Source: Treponema sp. (GTDB lineage: Bacteria; Spirochaetota; Spirochaetia; Treponematales; Treponemataceae). Taken from it: 64,000 bases of DNA. Position 1 is the first letter of the stretch. Every line of letters begins with the position of its first letter. This document shows positions 16,613 through 25,153 of this stretch, one piece after another. Both the position numbers and the translations under genes were made by a program. The DNA lies in the NCBI GenBank assembly GCA_017395545.1, contig JAFPUF010000073.1, positions 1 to 64,000 of the forward strand, read 5' to 3'. The notes beneath the pieces are model-generated. The model saw only the letters and a program-made list of their open reading frames with translations. It did no database searches and was not told the origin of the DNA.

Positions 16613-17521
16613 ATGAACGAAATGACAGACGGCGCTATCAATGTCGCCAACGAAACAGTCAATCAGATGCAGAGTTTTTTTCATGTAAATGAGATTATCA
16701 ACTATGTAAAAGAGCCGGAGCACATCGTAAAATTTGCCACGGGCGTTATAGCAATTCTCATTTTCTGGCTTGTTTACCGCCTTATCCGCATGTTCATCAA
16801 AAAAGGGGCAGCTAAACGTCTTGAGCCAAACACAGTCAAAACGCTCACAAAAATTGTCAGCTATATTTTCTACATTCTTATCGTAATGTATATTCTCGGG
16901 CTGTTCGGAATCAATCTCGGGGCAATCTGGGGAGCCATGGGTATCGCCGGAGTCGCAGTCGGCTTCGCAGCCCAGACAACCGTAAGCAACCTAATCTCAG
17001 GAATTTTCATCGTCACCGAAAAAACAATGAAAATCGGCGATTTTATCGAAGTTGACGGAGTTGCAGGAACAGTTGACAAAGTAAGTCTTCTTTCAATCCG
17101 AATCCGCACGCCGAACAACCAGCTTATCCGCATTCCAAGCTCAGCAATCATCAACACGAAGCTCATGAACTACTCAAGTTTCGATTACCGGCGTTACGTA
17201 TTCGATGTCAGCGTTGATTATTCAACGGATCTGGACAAAGCTCTCGAAGTCCTTAAAAGTGTCCCTGAAAAATGCTCCCTCGTTATCAAAGACAAGGCAG
17301 ACTACGCTCCGAAAGCGCTTCTCACAGACTGCCGTGATTCAGGAATCGGAATGAACCTCATCGTCTGGTGCGAGAAATCAAATTTCTTCGACTTAAAAAA
17401 CGAAGTCTGCATGAATGTCGTAAAATCTTTCCAGGAAAACGGTATCAACATTCCGTATAACAGGGTCGATGTTTCAGTTCTCACAGACAAAACCGTACCT
17501 TCACTTTCTTTCAAAGCATAA
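16613..17521 (+). CDS. mscS: Small-conductance mechanosensitive channel
   Basis: This 302-residue inner-membrane channel opens under membrane tension to release osmolytes. It has three membrane helices (about residues 40-65, 80-100, 105-130). The third is the glycine/alanine-rich pore helix with GAMGIAGVAVGFAAQTTV. A cytoplasmic MscS beta domain follows, with FIEVDGVAGTVDKVSLLSIR and IPSSAIINTKLMNYS. Length and order match the core MscS family. AAAAGGAG precedes the ATG. Repeat copy F lies immediately upstream, so it probably has its own promoter there or reads through from nth. Confidence 0.93.
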   Translation: MNEMTDGAINVANETVNQMQSFFHVNEIINYVKEPEHIVKFATGVIAILIFWLVYRLIRMFIKKGAAKRLEPNTVKTLTKIVSYIFYILIVMYILGLFGINLGAIWGAMGIAGVAVGFAAQTTVSNLISGIFIVTEKTMKIGDFIEVDGVAGTVDKVSLLSIRIRTPNNQLIRIPSSAIINTKLMNYSSFDYRRYVFDVSVDYSTDLDKALEVLKSVPEKCSLVIKDKADYAPKALLTDCRDSGIGMNLIVWCEKSNFFDLKNEVCMNVVKSFQENGINIPYNRVDVSVLTDKTVPSLSFKA

Positions 17522-17588
17522 ATCGGCTATCCGAAAACTTTTTCTGTCATTCTGCCGATAATTATGCTAGAATAGAACAGAGGTTTTT

Positions 17589-17819
17589 ATGGATTTTGTA
17601 TGCGTCTGCAAATCTTGCAGTAAAACTATTCAGAAAGATTTTCTGTACTGTCCCTGGTGTGGCGCTGAGAATGCCGAGCCTGGTGACAGTGCAATTCTTG
17701 AAAATGTTTTCAGCCAGCTCGAAGTAAAGCAGTCAAGCGACCGCAATGTCCGCATTAAAAAAATCGAATCGCAACTCGCAGAAATTGAGCGTTCTTTAGA
17801 CGGCTTTTTCAAGAAATAA
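17589..17819 (+). CDS. Small zinc-ribbon protein
   Basis: This 76-residue protein has two CxxC pairs (CKSC near residue 8 and CPWC near residue 21) that should bind one zinc, then an acidic linker and a C-terminal helix rich in Lys, Glu and Leu. AGAGG precedes ATG, and an extended -10 TGCTAGAAT lies around 17563-17571. Its stop codon directly touches the ATG of the next gene (TAAATG), so the two are coupled. Function is unknown. Confidence 0.65.
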   Translation: MDFVCVCKSCSKTIQKDFLYCPWCGAENAEPGDSAILENVFSQLEVKQSSDRNVRIKKIESQLAEIERSLDGFFKK

Positions 17820-20102
17820 ATGAAAAGATTTTCCAGATTTCCGTTTTCTTTTTTTCATTTTCTCGCTTTAATTTTTCAATTTTCAATTTTCAGTTCGCTT
17901 TATTCCCAGGTAAAATTTGAAAACCCGCAGATAAACGCAGAAAGCAAATATCTTTTTACAGTAAGCCACAGTCTTGGCGGAACTTACTCTTACAAAACGC
18001 TTTTTCTGGCTGATGCAACAAAAACTGACACAACACGCATTCTCACCTGCTTTCCCGAGCGTATGGAACTTTTATCAGGGGGCGGGGTCCTTCAGGTACG
18101 GAACCGCTACGGAACTGCACGCTATTCAGTGGCGGACTCAACTTTAAGCTGGATAAATCGGGAAGATTCAATTCCTGCAGGTGCAAAGGCGATGCTTCCT
18201 CAGGCTGTGAGTCCAGACGGAAAATGGTCCTGCTTTGTCAGAAAAACCGACGCCGCAACAGGAAAGCTTTACCTCAAAAACATGTCAACGCTCGAAGAGT
18301 TTCTTCTCAACGACAGGTGCAATTTTGACTATGATGAAATTCCTGCAAAGTGGGCTGGCGACGGCTCTATCTTTGTCTACGAAAAGGGCGGTAACCTTTA
18401 CTTCGGAGACCCGAAAGCCGTTTATCAGAAAGTTCAGATGGACGAAGAATTCCGGAAAATCGGAGAAGGCACAATAAACTCGGTCACATGGGCTTCTTCA
18501 AAATACCTTATCTACATAAACCGGGATCTGGTCTACAAAATATCCTCGAAAGAACTTTACACCCGCGGTCTTTATTCCCCGATGGTCGGAATCGGAATCG
18601 TAATCGGCCGTCTTCCGCTGGGGTTTGACGCGCGTAAAGACAGATTCTGGGTCAACCAGCTTATAAACCGGATAGTCGTAATCAATTCTAACTCGGTAAT
18701 CTCAAGCTACAAGGTCAACGGAACCGCATCTTCTTACCTGACAAGCGTCTACTCAAAACCTTTCAAAGACGTGCAGGGCTCGCCGGTTGATTACGATGTT
18801 TTTTTCTGCGGAGACGGAACTCAGATTCTCTGGGTCAATTTAATCGGTCTTGAAGACGGAAAAAGGAATTCCTCAGTCTACCGGCTTTCTTCAGAATTAC
18901 AGGAACTCAACCGCGTTGAAAATGCCACCCGTCCGCTTCTCTCCCCCGACGGAAGAAAAATCGTGTTCGCATCCCAGCGTCTGGCCTACATCTACGACCT
19001 GAACAACTGGCGCGAGACAGGCCGCCTGGGAAACGAAAAAGTCATTTCCTATGTCTGGAACGGGAACACAAGCCTGTACATCGGAGGCGACTCCACAGTA
19101 CGCGAATGGAAGCTCGGTTCTGACGGCCGCTTTGAAAAAGAAGGCAGAATGCTTTTTCTCTCTTCCGCAAACACAGCTTTCTGGAAACCAAATGCACAAA
19201 ACATAGTCTGCGCCCAGAGCGCCGTAAATAAGGCGACTTTCTATGACTACGACCCGTTCAAAAACGTATGGCAGACTTCTGCGGAAGACACAAGAACAAG
19301 TTTTGAGTTCATGAAAAAAGCAGAGGTTAATGTCTACGCAGTCCAGAATGCGCATTACAGGGTTTATACAGGTCTCACCGACAACAAACTCTATGAGAAC
19401 GCTCTTTATATCAGGAATTTCGCCGGAAGCGGAAAATCTTATGCCGTTTATCCGGAAACAATCAAACCTGCTGACGAACGGAAGAAAGTCGCCCTCGTTT
19501 TTGATGCCCTCGACAGCGCCGACGGACTCACTCACATTCTTTCAGTTCTGGCAGACTTCAATATAAAAGCAACTTTCTTTTTAAATGGAGAATTTATCCG
19601 CCGCTATCCGAAAGAGTGCAAACAGATTATCGAAAGCGGGCACGACTGCGGCTCAATGTATTTTTCAACGGCAGACCTGACCGAAAAAGGCTTTATTATC
19701 GACGAAGAATTCATCAGAAGGGGACTGGCTCGTAACGAAGACGAATTCTTCTCTGCAACAGGGCGTGAACTCTCGCTTTTATGGCACGCCCCTTACTACA
19801 AAGCCACAAAAGAAATCAAAAAAGCCGGAGAAGCAAGCGGCTACCGCTATATCGAAGCAGGCCGTCTTGCACTTGATTCCTATACTCTTGAAAAAGCCGC
19901 AGACGGAAACAAATGGTATCTCAGTGCAAAAGACCTCGTAAAACTCTATGCCGATGCCGCAGAGCCAGACATGATTATTCCGATAAATGTTGGAATAACG
20001 GACGGAACCCGAACCGACTACCTCTACGAAAAACTCTCCCTCCTGATCGGAAACTTCCTTGACTTGGGATACGACTTCACCCTGGTCAGGAACCTGAAAT
20101 AA
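17820..20102 (+). CDS. Periplasmic beta-propeller protein with degenerate NodB (deacetylase-like) domain
   Basis: This 760-residue protein has a signal peptide (about 1-30), then a long WD40/TolB-like propeller region with repeats such as AVSPDGKWSCFV and LLSPDGRKIVF (about 35-540). The C-terminal domain (about 555-757) has the fold pattern of NodB polysaccharide deacetylases: VALVFDALD, IKATFFLNGEFI, GHDCGSM and LLWHAPYY. However, the metal-binding Asp-Asp motif is DA, and the His-x3-His motif is replaced by SMYFST. It may therefore bind glycan without deacetylating it. There is no ribosome site of its own; it is coupled to the zinc-ribbon gene by TAAATG. Confidence 0.72.
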   Translation: MKRFSRFPFSFFHFLALIFQFSIFSSLYSQVKFENPQINAESKYLFTVSHSLGGTYSYKTLFLADATKTDTTRILTCFPERMELLSGGGVLQVRNRYGTARYSVADSTLSWINREDSIPAGAKAMLPQAVSPDGKWSCFVRKTDAATGKLYLKNMSTLEEFLLNDRCNFDYDEIPAKWAGDGSIFVYEKGGNLYFGDPKAVYQKVQMDEEFRKIGEGTINSVTWASSKYLIYINRDLVYKISSKELYTRGLYSPMVGIGIVIGRLPLGFDARKDRFWVNQLINRIVVINSNSVISSYKVNGTASSYLTSVYSKPFKDVQGSPVDYDVFFCGDGTQILWVNLIGLEDGKRNSSVYRLSSELQELNRVENATRPLLSPDGRKIVFASQRLAYIYDLNNWRETGRLGNEKVISYVWNGNTSLYIGGDSTVREWKLGSDGRFEKEGRMLFLSSANTAFWKPNAQNIVCAQSAVNKATFYDYDPFKNVWQTSAEDTRTSFEFMKKAEVNVYAVQNAHYRVYTGLTDNKLYENALYIRNFAGSGKSYAVYPETIKPADERKKVALVFDALDSADGLTHILSVLADFNIKATFFLNGEFIRRYPKECKQIIESGHDCGSMYFSTADLTEKGFIIDEEFIRRGLARNEDEFFSATGRELSLLWHAPYYKATKEIKKAGEASGYRYIEAGRLALDSYTLEKAADGNKWYLSAKDLVKLYADAAEPDMIIPINVGITDGTRTDYLYEKLSLLIGNFLDLGYDFTLVRNLK

Positions 20103-20144
20103 GTTTTAAGCGATCAGTAACAGATATATTCTCCCCCACCACAC

Positions 20145-20171
20145 AAAAAAAGCCCTGCACGGATGCAGGGC
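20145..20171 (-). terminator. Terminator of the pectate lyase gene
   Basis: The perfect 8-bp stem GCCCTGCA/TGCAGGGC with a 4-nt loop is followed on the minus strand by seven T. It sits in the gap between two convergent genes. Confidence 0.85.
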
Positions 20172-20197
20172 AAAAAGGAGAACTGTAATCTTCTGTT

Positions 20198-22894
20198 TTA
20201 TTTTGCTACTTTCACATAGTAAATGCTGACTGCGCTTGCCGTTGAAGCGAGGGCATAGTTACCGGCTTTTGAAACCGTGAATGTGTAAGAAGCGATGTTT
20301 GCTGAAGTCTCTTTTTTACTTACAACAGCGTTTGAAGAATCAAGAAGTGCAAGATATCTTCCGGCCGCTCCGGAAGCATAAACCGTTACAGTGCATCCTG
20401 CTTCAGCCGCAAACTGAACTGTTCTGTATGAACCGAAGCTTCCGGCACCACCAAGATTCAGAGTCTGAGAGAATGATTTTCCGTTCAGGCTTACCTGTGA
20501 GTATGGTGTCGTTACTTTCTTTGCGCTTGTTGCGTAAACCGTGAATTTTCCGCTCGTTACGTTTGAAGTGAATGATCCGTGAGAAAGGTTGTCAGAATTG
20601 AACTCAATTGTCGAGAAAGTTGACTCGCTTGAAGAAGCTGTCGTTCCAGAAACATAGACTTCGTAGATTTTGAGAGAGCTTGAAGAAGAATAGAGGTAGT
20701 AAGTTCCTGCTTTTGTTGTCGTGTAGTTGAGAACAGAAGCTGAACTTGTTACAGAGACTGATTTGAGAACTGATGAGCCGTCTGAGAGGTTGAGAGTTCT
20801 TGTTGAACCAGCGTTTGCGACAACTGTGATTGAGCTGCCAGCTCCTGCCGTGAACTTGACTGCACGGTAAGTTGGTTTAACTCCGTCTGCACCACCGCCC
20901 AGGTCGATTGCCTGAGTATAGTTGTTTGAGTTGTATGAGAGTGAACTCTTTGAAACTTTTACAGTCTTTGCAGATGTCGCAAGGATTGTGAAAGAGCCGC
21001 TCGTTGTGTTTGAAGAAAGTGTTCCGACAGAAAGGTTATCACCCTTCAATGAAACTGCAGAAGTTGATGTGCTTCCAGAATTATTTCCTGAGCCTGAGCC
21101 GCTTCCTGTATTGCTTCCGCTTCCTGAACCTGTGTTTGAACCAGAACCGCTTTCTGAACCTGAGTTAGAACCACTTCCGCTTTCAGAACCGCTTTCTGAA
21201 CCAGAACCAGTCTCTGTTGAGCCTGAGTTTGTGTTCGAGTTATAAGCTGTTGTGGCACCTGTGTAACTCTGAAGTTTAGACTTGAGGGTATTATCTACAT
21301 CTGAACTTGAGTCAGCTGAGCTTGGGAATGTGTAAGAGAAATCACCGCCTTCGATTCGACCAGCGTACTTCTTTACATTTGCCACAGCGTTTGCAGGTGA
21401 GTCGGCTGTGTAAGAGTACATGACGCTTGAAGTGTCAAAGTTGTTGTATGTGTTTCCGCCGGCAGCTGATTTTACAGAAGAAGGAACTGTTGCGTTTCGT
21501 GAAGATACGACATAAGCGTCGAAATCAGTCGTTGTGTTTGCTCCAGAATAGCTTCCGCCGTAAGGAATGAAGTTGTAAGTTCCGTTGAATGAGTTGTTGT
21601 AAGCCTTAATCATACCGCCGTTTTCTTTTGAGAATGTGGCGTTGTCTGTCTTTTTGCTTGAAGTTCCGGCAAACAAGTCGCTTCCCTGCATAGAAATCAT
21701 CATCGGGAATTTGCAGTTTCTGAAGTAGTTTGACTCCATGAATACTGATGAACCCAAACAAGCCCCTGCACCGTACTTAGCGTTTCCGTCATAGTAGTTG
21801 TTGTAGACATGTGCTGAGTAGAATCTTACGCGAGGATGTCGTGAATCCGAGTGATCATACCAGTTGTGATGATATGTGATGTAAAGCCCTGAAGTCGTGT
21901 TTTCGCTCAAACCGAGAAGGTTACATTTTCCAGAATCCCAGAAGTGGTTGTAAGAGAATGTGACATAAGTTGATTTTTTGCAGTCCAAGGCACCGTCACC
22001 CTTTTTCTGGTCAGCATCCCCGCCGGCCTCTCCGTAGAACATATCGCAGTTGTGAACCCATACATTCTCACAAGACTGCTGGAGTGAAACATTGTCGCCC
22101 TCGGCAGAATCGACCATCATAAAGCCGATGTTTGCGATTTCGACATATTTTGCGTTCTTGAGGCGGATTCCCCAGCCGTAAGCCGTAGCGTCTGAGCCGA
22201 CACCTTCGATTGTGATTCCGTTTGAGAGGAGTTTTGTGGCTCCTGAGCCTGAAACCATGATGTCACCGCCGTCACTTACAGCGAAGTCAGTGATTTTTCC
22301 GATGAGACGGACACAGAGCGGGCGGTTGTCATAGCCTTTTTTGAATCCGTTGAGGATTTCCTGAAGACCAGTGCATTTTGTTGTCGCACCTTTTGCGCTT
22401 GTAGTTACATCGAGGGAAATTGTGTCTTTATTTGAGTTGTTGATGTGAAGAACAACGGCACCGCTTTTGAGAGTACCGTCTGCCTTGTACGCACCTGGAA
22501 GAGCACCATTGCTGAAAGCAAAACCTGAGCGATCGTGAGAAATAACATTAACTGTAGCTGTGATTGAATCTGAACCGCTGCTTACCCTGATTGTGTGGCT
22601 TCCGGCTTTGAGGCCAGGAATATCGCACCGCCACTGGGAGCCGATTTTTCGTGTGAGAAGGCCGTTTACAGCAGTTCCGTCACAGGTTACGCTCCAGTTT
22701 GAACCAGAGCCGTTCCAGACGACATAAGCGCTGTTAAGCCATCCCTGAGATTTGACAAGAGAAACTGAAGAAGCAGCACGGCTTGATTCGACAAAAGTTG
22801 AATCTTCGCTGATGTCTGCGATTTCAGAACATCCGGAAAGAACAAGGGCACAGGCAAGTGATACCCCGATAAAAGTTTTGATACTTTTTTTCAT
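20198..22894 (-). CDS. pel: Multidomain pectate lyase lipoprotein (PL1)
   Basis: This 898-residue lipoprotein should cleave polygalacturonate by beta-elimination at the cell surface. Order: lipobox VLSGC (Cys22); an immunoglobulin-like domain (about 45-130); a PL1 beta-helix (about 135-520) with VWVHNCDMFYG, GALDCKKSTYVTFSYNHF, YHHNWYDH and the catalytic Arg context HPRVRF; a Ser/Gly/Asn/Glu linker (about 555-615); and two related C-terminal beta-sandwich modules beginning VSLKGDNLSVG and IEFNSDNLSHG, likely carbohydrate-binding. I start at ATG 22894 because GAGG lies just before it and the residues after it form the lipoprotein signal. The frame is open 22 codons upstream. Confidence 0.93.
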   Translation of the reverse strand: MKKSIKTFIGVSLACALVLSGCSEIADISEDSTFVESSRAASSVSLVKSQGWLNSAYVVWNGSGSNWSVTCDGTAVNGLLTRKIGSQWRCDIPGLKAGSHTIRVSSGSDSITATVNVISHDRSGFAFSNGALPGAYKADGTLKSGAVVLHINNSNKDTISLDVTTSAKGATTKCTGLQEILNGFKKGYDNRPLCVRLIGKITDFAVSDGGDIMVSGSGATKLLSNGITIEGVGSDATAYGWGIRLKNAKYVEIANIGFMMVDSAEGDNVSLQQSCENVWVHNCDMFYGEAGGDADQKKGDGALDCKKSTYVTFSYNHFWDSGKCNLLGLSENTTSGLYITYHHNWYDHSDSRHPRVRFYSAHVYNNYYDGNAKYGAGACLGSSVFMESNYFRNCKFPMMISMQGSDLFAGTSSKKTDNATFSKENGGMIKAYNNSFNGTYNFIPYGGSYSGANTTTDFDAYVVSSRNATVPSSVKSAAGGNTYNNFDTSSVMYSYTADSPANAVANVKKYAGRIEGGDFSYTFPSSADSSSDVDNTLKSKLQSYTGATTAYNSNTNSGSTETGSGSESGSESGSGSNSGSESGSGSNTGSGSGSNTGSGSGSGNNSGSTSTSAVSLKGDNLSVGTLSSNTTSGSFTILATSAKTVKVSKSSLSYNSNNYTQAIDLGGGADGVKPTYRAVKFTAGAGSSITVVANAGSTRTLNLSDGSSVLKSVSVTSSASVLNYTTTKAGTYYLYSSSSSLKIYEVYVSGTTASSSESTFSTIEFNSDNLSHGSFTSNVTSGKFTVYATSAKKVTTPYSQVSLNGKSFSQTLNLGGAGSFGSYRTVQFAAEAGCTVTVYASGAAGRYLALLDSSNAVVSKKETSANIASYTFTVSKAGNYALASTASAVSIYYVKVAK

Positions 22895-23086
22895 TTTTTT
22901 CCTCACTTTATTTAATGAAAAAATGGAGATATTGGATATATTTCCACTAAACAGTATCAAATGTAATTAAAATTATATTCTTTCCATTTTTTGCACTTTT
23001 CAGTCTTTCTTAATAAGAATAATCTTAACAAAATCTCAAATATCTCTAATTTTTAAGTGATTTTTATGATTGTATTCAGAATTAAT

Positions 23087-23114
23087 TTGACACAAATATC
23101 AGTATTGTTATAAT
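23087..23114 (+). promoter_or_regulatory. Consensus promoter with no gene downstream
   Basis: TTGACA (23087-23092) and TATAAT (23109-23114) are both perfect and 16 nt apart. It points rightward into the 3' end of the convergent epimerase gene, with no plus-strand gene until 26775. The 299-nt gap 22895-23193 otherwise holds only the AT-rich upstream region of the pectate lyase gene. Confidence 0.6.
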
Positions 23115-23162
23115 TTTCAGAAGTTTATGATTTTTCCGCCCGTCAAATTGTAACAATGCCCG

Positions 23163-23185
23163 AAAAAAAAGGGGCTGAGAGCCCC
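23163..23185 (-). terminator. Terminator of the aldose-epimerase gene
   Basis: The 6-bp stem GGGGCT/AGCCCC with loop GAG is followed on the minus strand by eight T, just after the stop at 23194. Confidence 0.85.
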
Positions 23186-23193
23186 TGAAAAAA

Positions 23194-24120
23194 TTATTTT
23201 TCGATTGTAATTGACTGGTCAGCCGTGAAAGATTTTCCCGGCTCAAGAGTGATAAGCGCCGCTTTTTCTTCCCACTCGTGCTCAGTGTTCTCGGCATCAG
23301 CTGTTCCGTACCACGGCTCGATACAGTTAAAGCCGTTTCCGTCGATTCCCGCAGCACCATTTCCGCCCTGCCATACCATAAGGTAAGGATAGCCGGCGCA
23401 GTTCACTTTTACGAGCGAGCCGTCTTTTTTGTTTCGCAAGCCAACCCAGTTTGATTTGAAAGCCGTGAAGAAGTGACCGTTTCCGAATCCTTCTGCCGTA
23501 ATCGGGATAATTCCGGCTTCTTTTTCACCGTAAGGCTTTGTGCAGGGAGCAGTACCCTCTTCGTCGCAGGCAAGCTGAGCCGCATCATTCAAAAGAACTG
23601 TCGTGAGAGGTTCTCTCTGCTCGAATTCGTACTGATAGTCGGCATTTGTCGTGCCTTTCGGGTCAGTGTTGCGAGGACAGCAGAAAGCGGTGTGGCTTCC
23701 GACTGAGAAAAGCATCGGTGTTGAATCAGTGTTTGTTACGGTCGTTGTGAAAATAAGGCCGTTTTCACGAAGTTCATAATGAGTTTTGAGGCTGAATTTC
23801 CACGGGAACTTGTCGGCGGTCTCGTCATTTTCGGTCAATTCAAAAGTTGCCGAAGTTTCGCTCTGCTCGATGATTTTGTGCTCCATGTCACGGCTCATTC
23901 CGTTGTTCACAAGATGATATTCCTTGTCGCCGTAAGTGTAGAATCCGTCCTTGATGCGGCCTACATGCGGGAACAAAACCGGCGCGTGGAATTTCCAGAC
24001 GCTTTCCGGGCCTTCAAATACATATTTAGTGCCGTCTTTAACGCTTCGGAACGAGTTGATTTCTGCTCCGTGCGTGCTGAGAACTACTTCGTAGTTACTG
24101 TTTTTAAGTGTGATTGTCAT
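23194..24120 (-). CDS. Aldose 1-epimerase family protein (LacX-like)
   Basis: This 308-residue cytoplasmic protein belongs to the galactose-mutarotase superfamily and should interconvert sugar anomers. The motifs LFPHVGRIKDGFYTYGDKEY, HxxxRDMEH (here NNGMSRDMEH) and FSVGSHTAF fit the LacX branch, whose true substrate is unsettled. The usual second His and a catalytic Glu are placed in GSHTAF and in CIEPW. No Shine-Dalgarno sequence is present. TAAACT lies 6 nt before ATG, so the message may be leaderless. It stands alone with a terminator on each side, between the pectate lyase and the SDR gene. Confidence 0.82.
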   Translation of the reverse strand: MTITLKNSNYEVVLSTHGAEINSFRSVKDGTKYVFEGPESVWKFHAPVLFPHVGRIKDGFYTYGDKEYHLVNNGMSRDMEHKIIEQSETSATFELTENDETADKFPWKFSLKTHYELRENGLIFTTTVTNTDSTPMLFSVGSHTAFCCPRNTDPKGTTNADYQYEFEQREPLTTVLLNDAAQLACDEEGTAPCTKPYGEKEAGIIPITAEGFGNGHFFTAFKSNWVGLRNKKDGSLVKVNCAGYPYLMVWQGGNGAAGIDGNGFNCIEPWYGTADAENTEHEWEEKAALITLEPGKSFTADQSITIEK

Positions 24121-24230
24121 AGGGACAGTTTATCACAAATCATTTTTTTGAAAAAGACAAAAAACTCTGCGTGGCAAAACGCAACCTTGGAAAGGTTTCT
24201 TTTTTCCCCGCGCCCCTTTATTTTTCCAAA

Positions 24231-24255
24231 TAAAAAAAACCACCCCGAAGGGTGG
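24231..24255 (-). terminator. Terminator of the SDR gene
   Basis: The stem CCACCC/GGGTGG with loop CGAA is followed on the minus strand by eight T. Confidence 0.85.
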
Positions 24256-24286
24256 CCGAAACACAATATGTGGTTTATTTTTTTGC

Positions 24287-25099
24287 TTATGAAGGCTGTT
24301 TTCCGATATAAGCGAGGATACCGCCATCTACATACAGGATGTGGCCGTTGACTGCGTTTGAAGCGTCAGAAGCGAGGAATACTGCAGGACCTGCGAGTTC
24401 CTCAGGGTCGAGCCAGCGTCCAGCCGGAGTTTTAGCGCAGATGAATGAATCGAACGGGTGTCGGCTTCCGTCTGGCTGTTTCTCGCGGAGAGGTGCTGTC
24501 TGTGGAGTAGCGATGTATCCAGGTCCGATACCGTTACACTGGATGTTCTGTCCGCCGTACTCAGAACAGATGTTACGTGTAAGCATTTTGAGACCGCCCT
24601 TAGCAGCTGCGTATGCTGAAACAGTCTCTCGTCCAAGCTCAGACATCATAGAACAGATGTTGATGATTTTTCCATGGCCTTTTTTAATCATGCCAGGAAG
24701 AACTGCCTTAGAAACGATGAAAGGAGCGTTGAGGTCAACGTCGATAACCTGACGGAATTCCTCTGCTTTCATTTCAATCATTGGAATGCGTTTGATGATT
24801 CCAGCGTTGTTTACGAGAATATCTACAACACCGACATCTTTCTCGATTTTTTTAACTGTTTCCTGAACAGCATTTTCGTCTGTAACATCACAGATATATC
24901 CGTGAACATCTTTGATACCAGCCTCTTTGTAGTTTTTGAGACCGTTGTCGAGCTGTTCCTGTCCGCGGTCGTTGAAAACGATTTTTGCGCCGGCAGCTGC
25001 AAATGCTTTAGCGATAGCAAAACCGATACCATAAGAAGCACCTGTTACCCAGGCAATTTTGCCAGTAAGGTCAAAATCTTTCATTTTGAATTCAGCCAT
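24287..25099 (-). CDS. Short-chain dehydrogenase: gluconate 5-dehydrogenase / KduD-like
   Basis: This 270-residue NAD(P)-dependent oxidoreductase has the Rossmann glycine motif TGASYGIG, NNAGI, the catalytic Ser of NICSMMSELG and the YAAAK pair. The C-terminal part (IGPGYIATPQTAPLR, DSFICAKTPAGRW) matches enzymes annotated as gluconate 5-dehydrogenase that act as KduD (2-keto-3-deoxygluconate 5-dehydrogenase) in gut bacteria. With a pectate lyase 2 kb away, the KduD role in unsaturated galacturonate breakdown is the likelier one, but kduI is not in view. GGAGG precedes ATG. It lies 54 nt after the coiled-coil gene, with a weak hairpin between. Confidence 0.85.
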   Translation of the reverse strand: MAEFKMKDFDLTGKIAWVTGASYGIGFAIAKAFAAAGAKIVFNDRGQEQLDNGLKNYKEAGIKDVHGYICDVTDENAVQETVKKIEKDVGVVDILVNNAGIIKRIPMIEMKAEEFRQVIDVDLNAPFIVSKAVLPGMIKKGHGKIINICSMMSELGRETVSAYAAAKGGLKMLTRNICSEYGGQNIQCNGIGPGYIATPQTAPLREKQPDGSRHPFDSFICAKTPAGRWLDPEELAGPAVFLASDASNAVNGHILYVDGGILAYIGKQPS

Positions 25100-25153
25100 T
25101 TCTGAAATTCCTCCAAAAAAAATATATTGAGTCGGGTCGTTCCCGATTATCTC

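Noticed and set aside
21060-21245. Short tandem repeats on the strand opposite the pectate lyase
   Set aside because: They encode the Ser/Gly/Glu linker of the lyase; no separate function is needed. The long plus-strand frame here is a by-product of the repeats.
25132-25146. Terminator between the MCP-like gene and the SDR gene
   Set aside because: The stem is only 5 bp, and the T-run is displaced from it by about ten bases; too weak to call.
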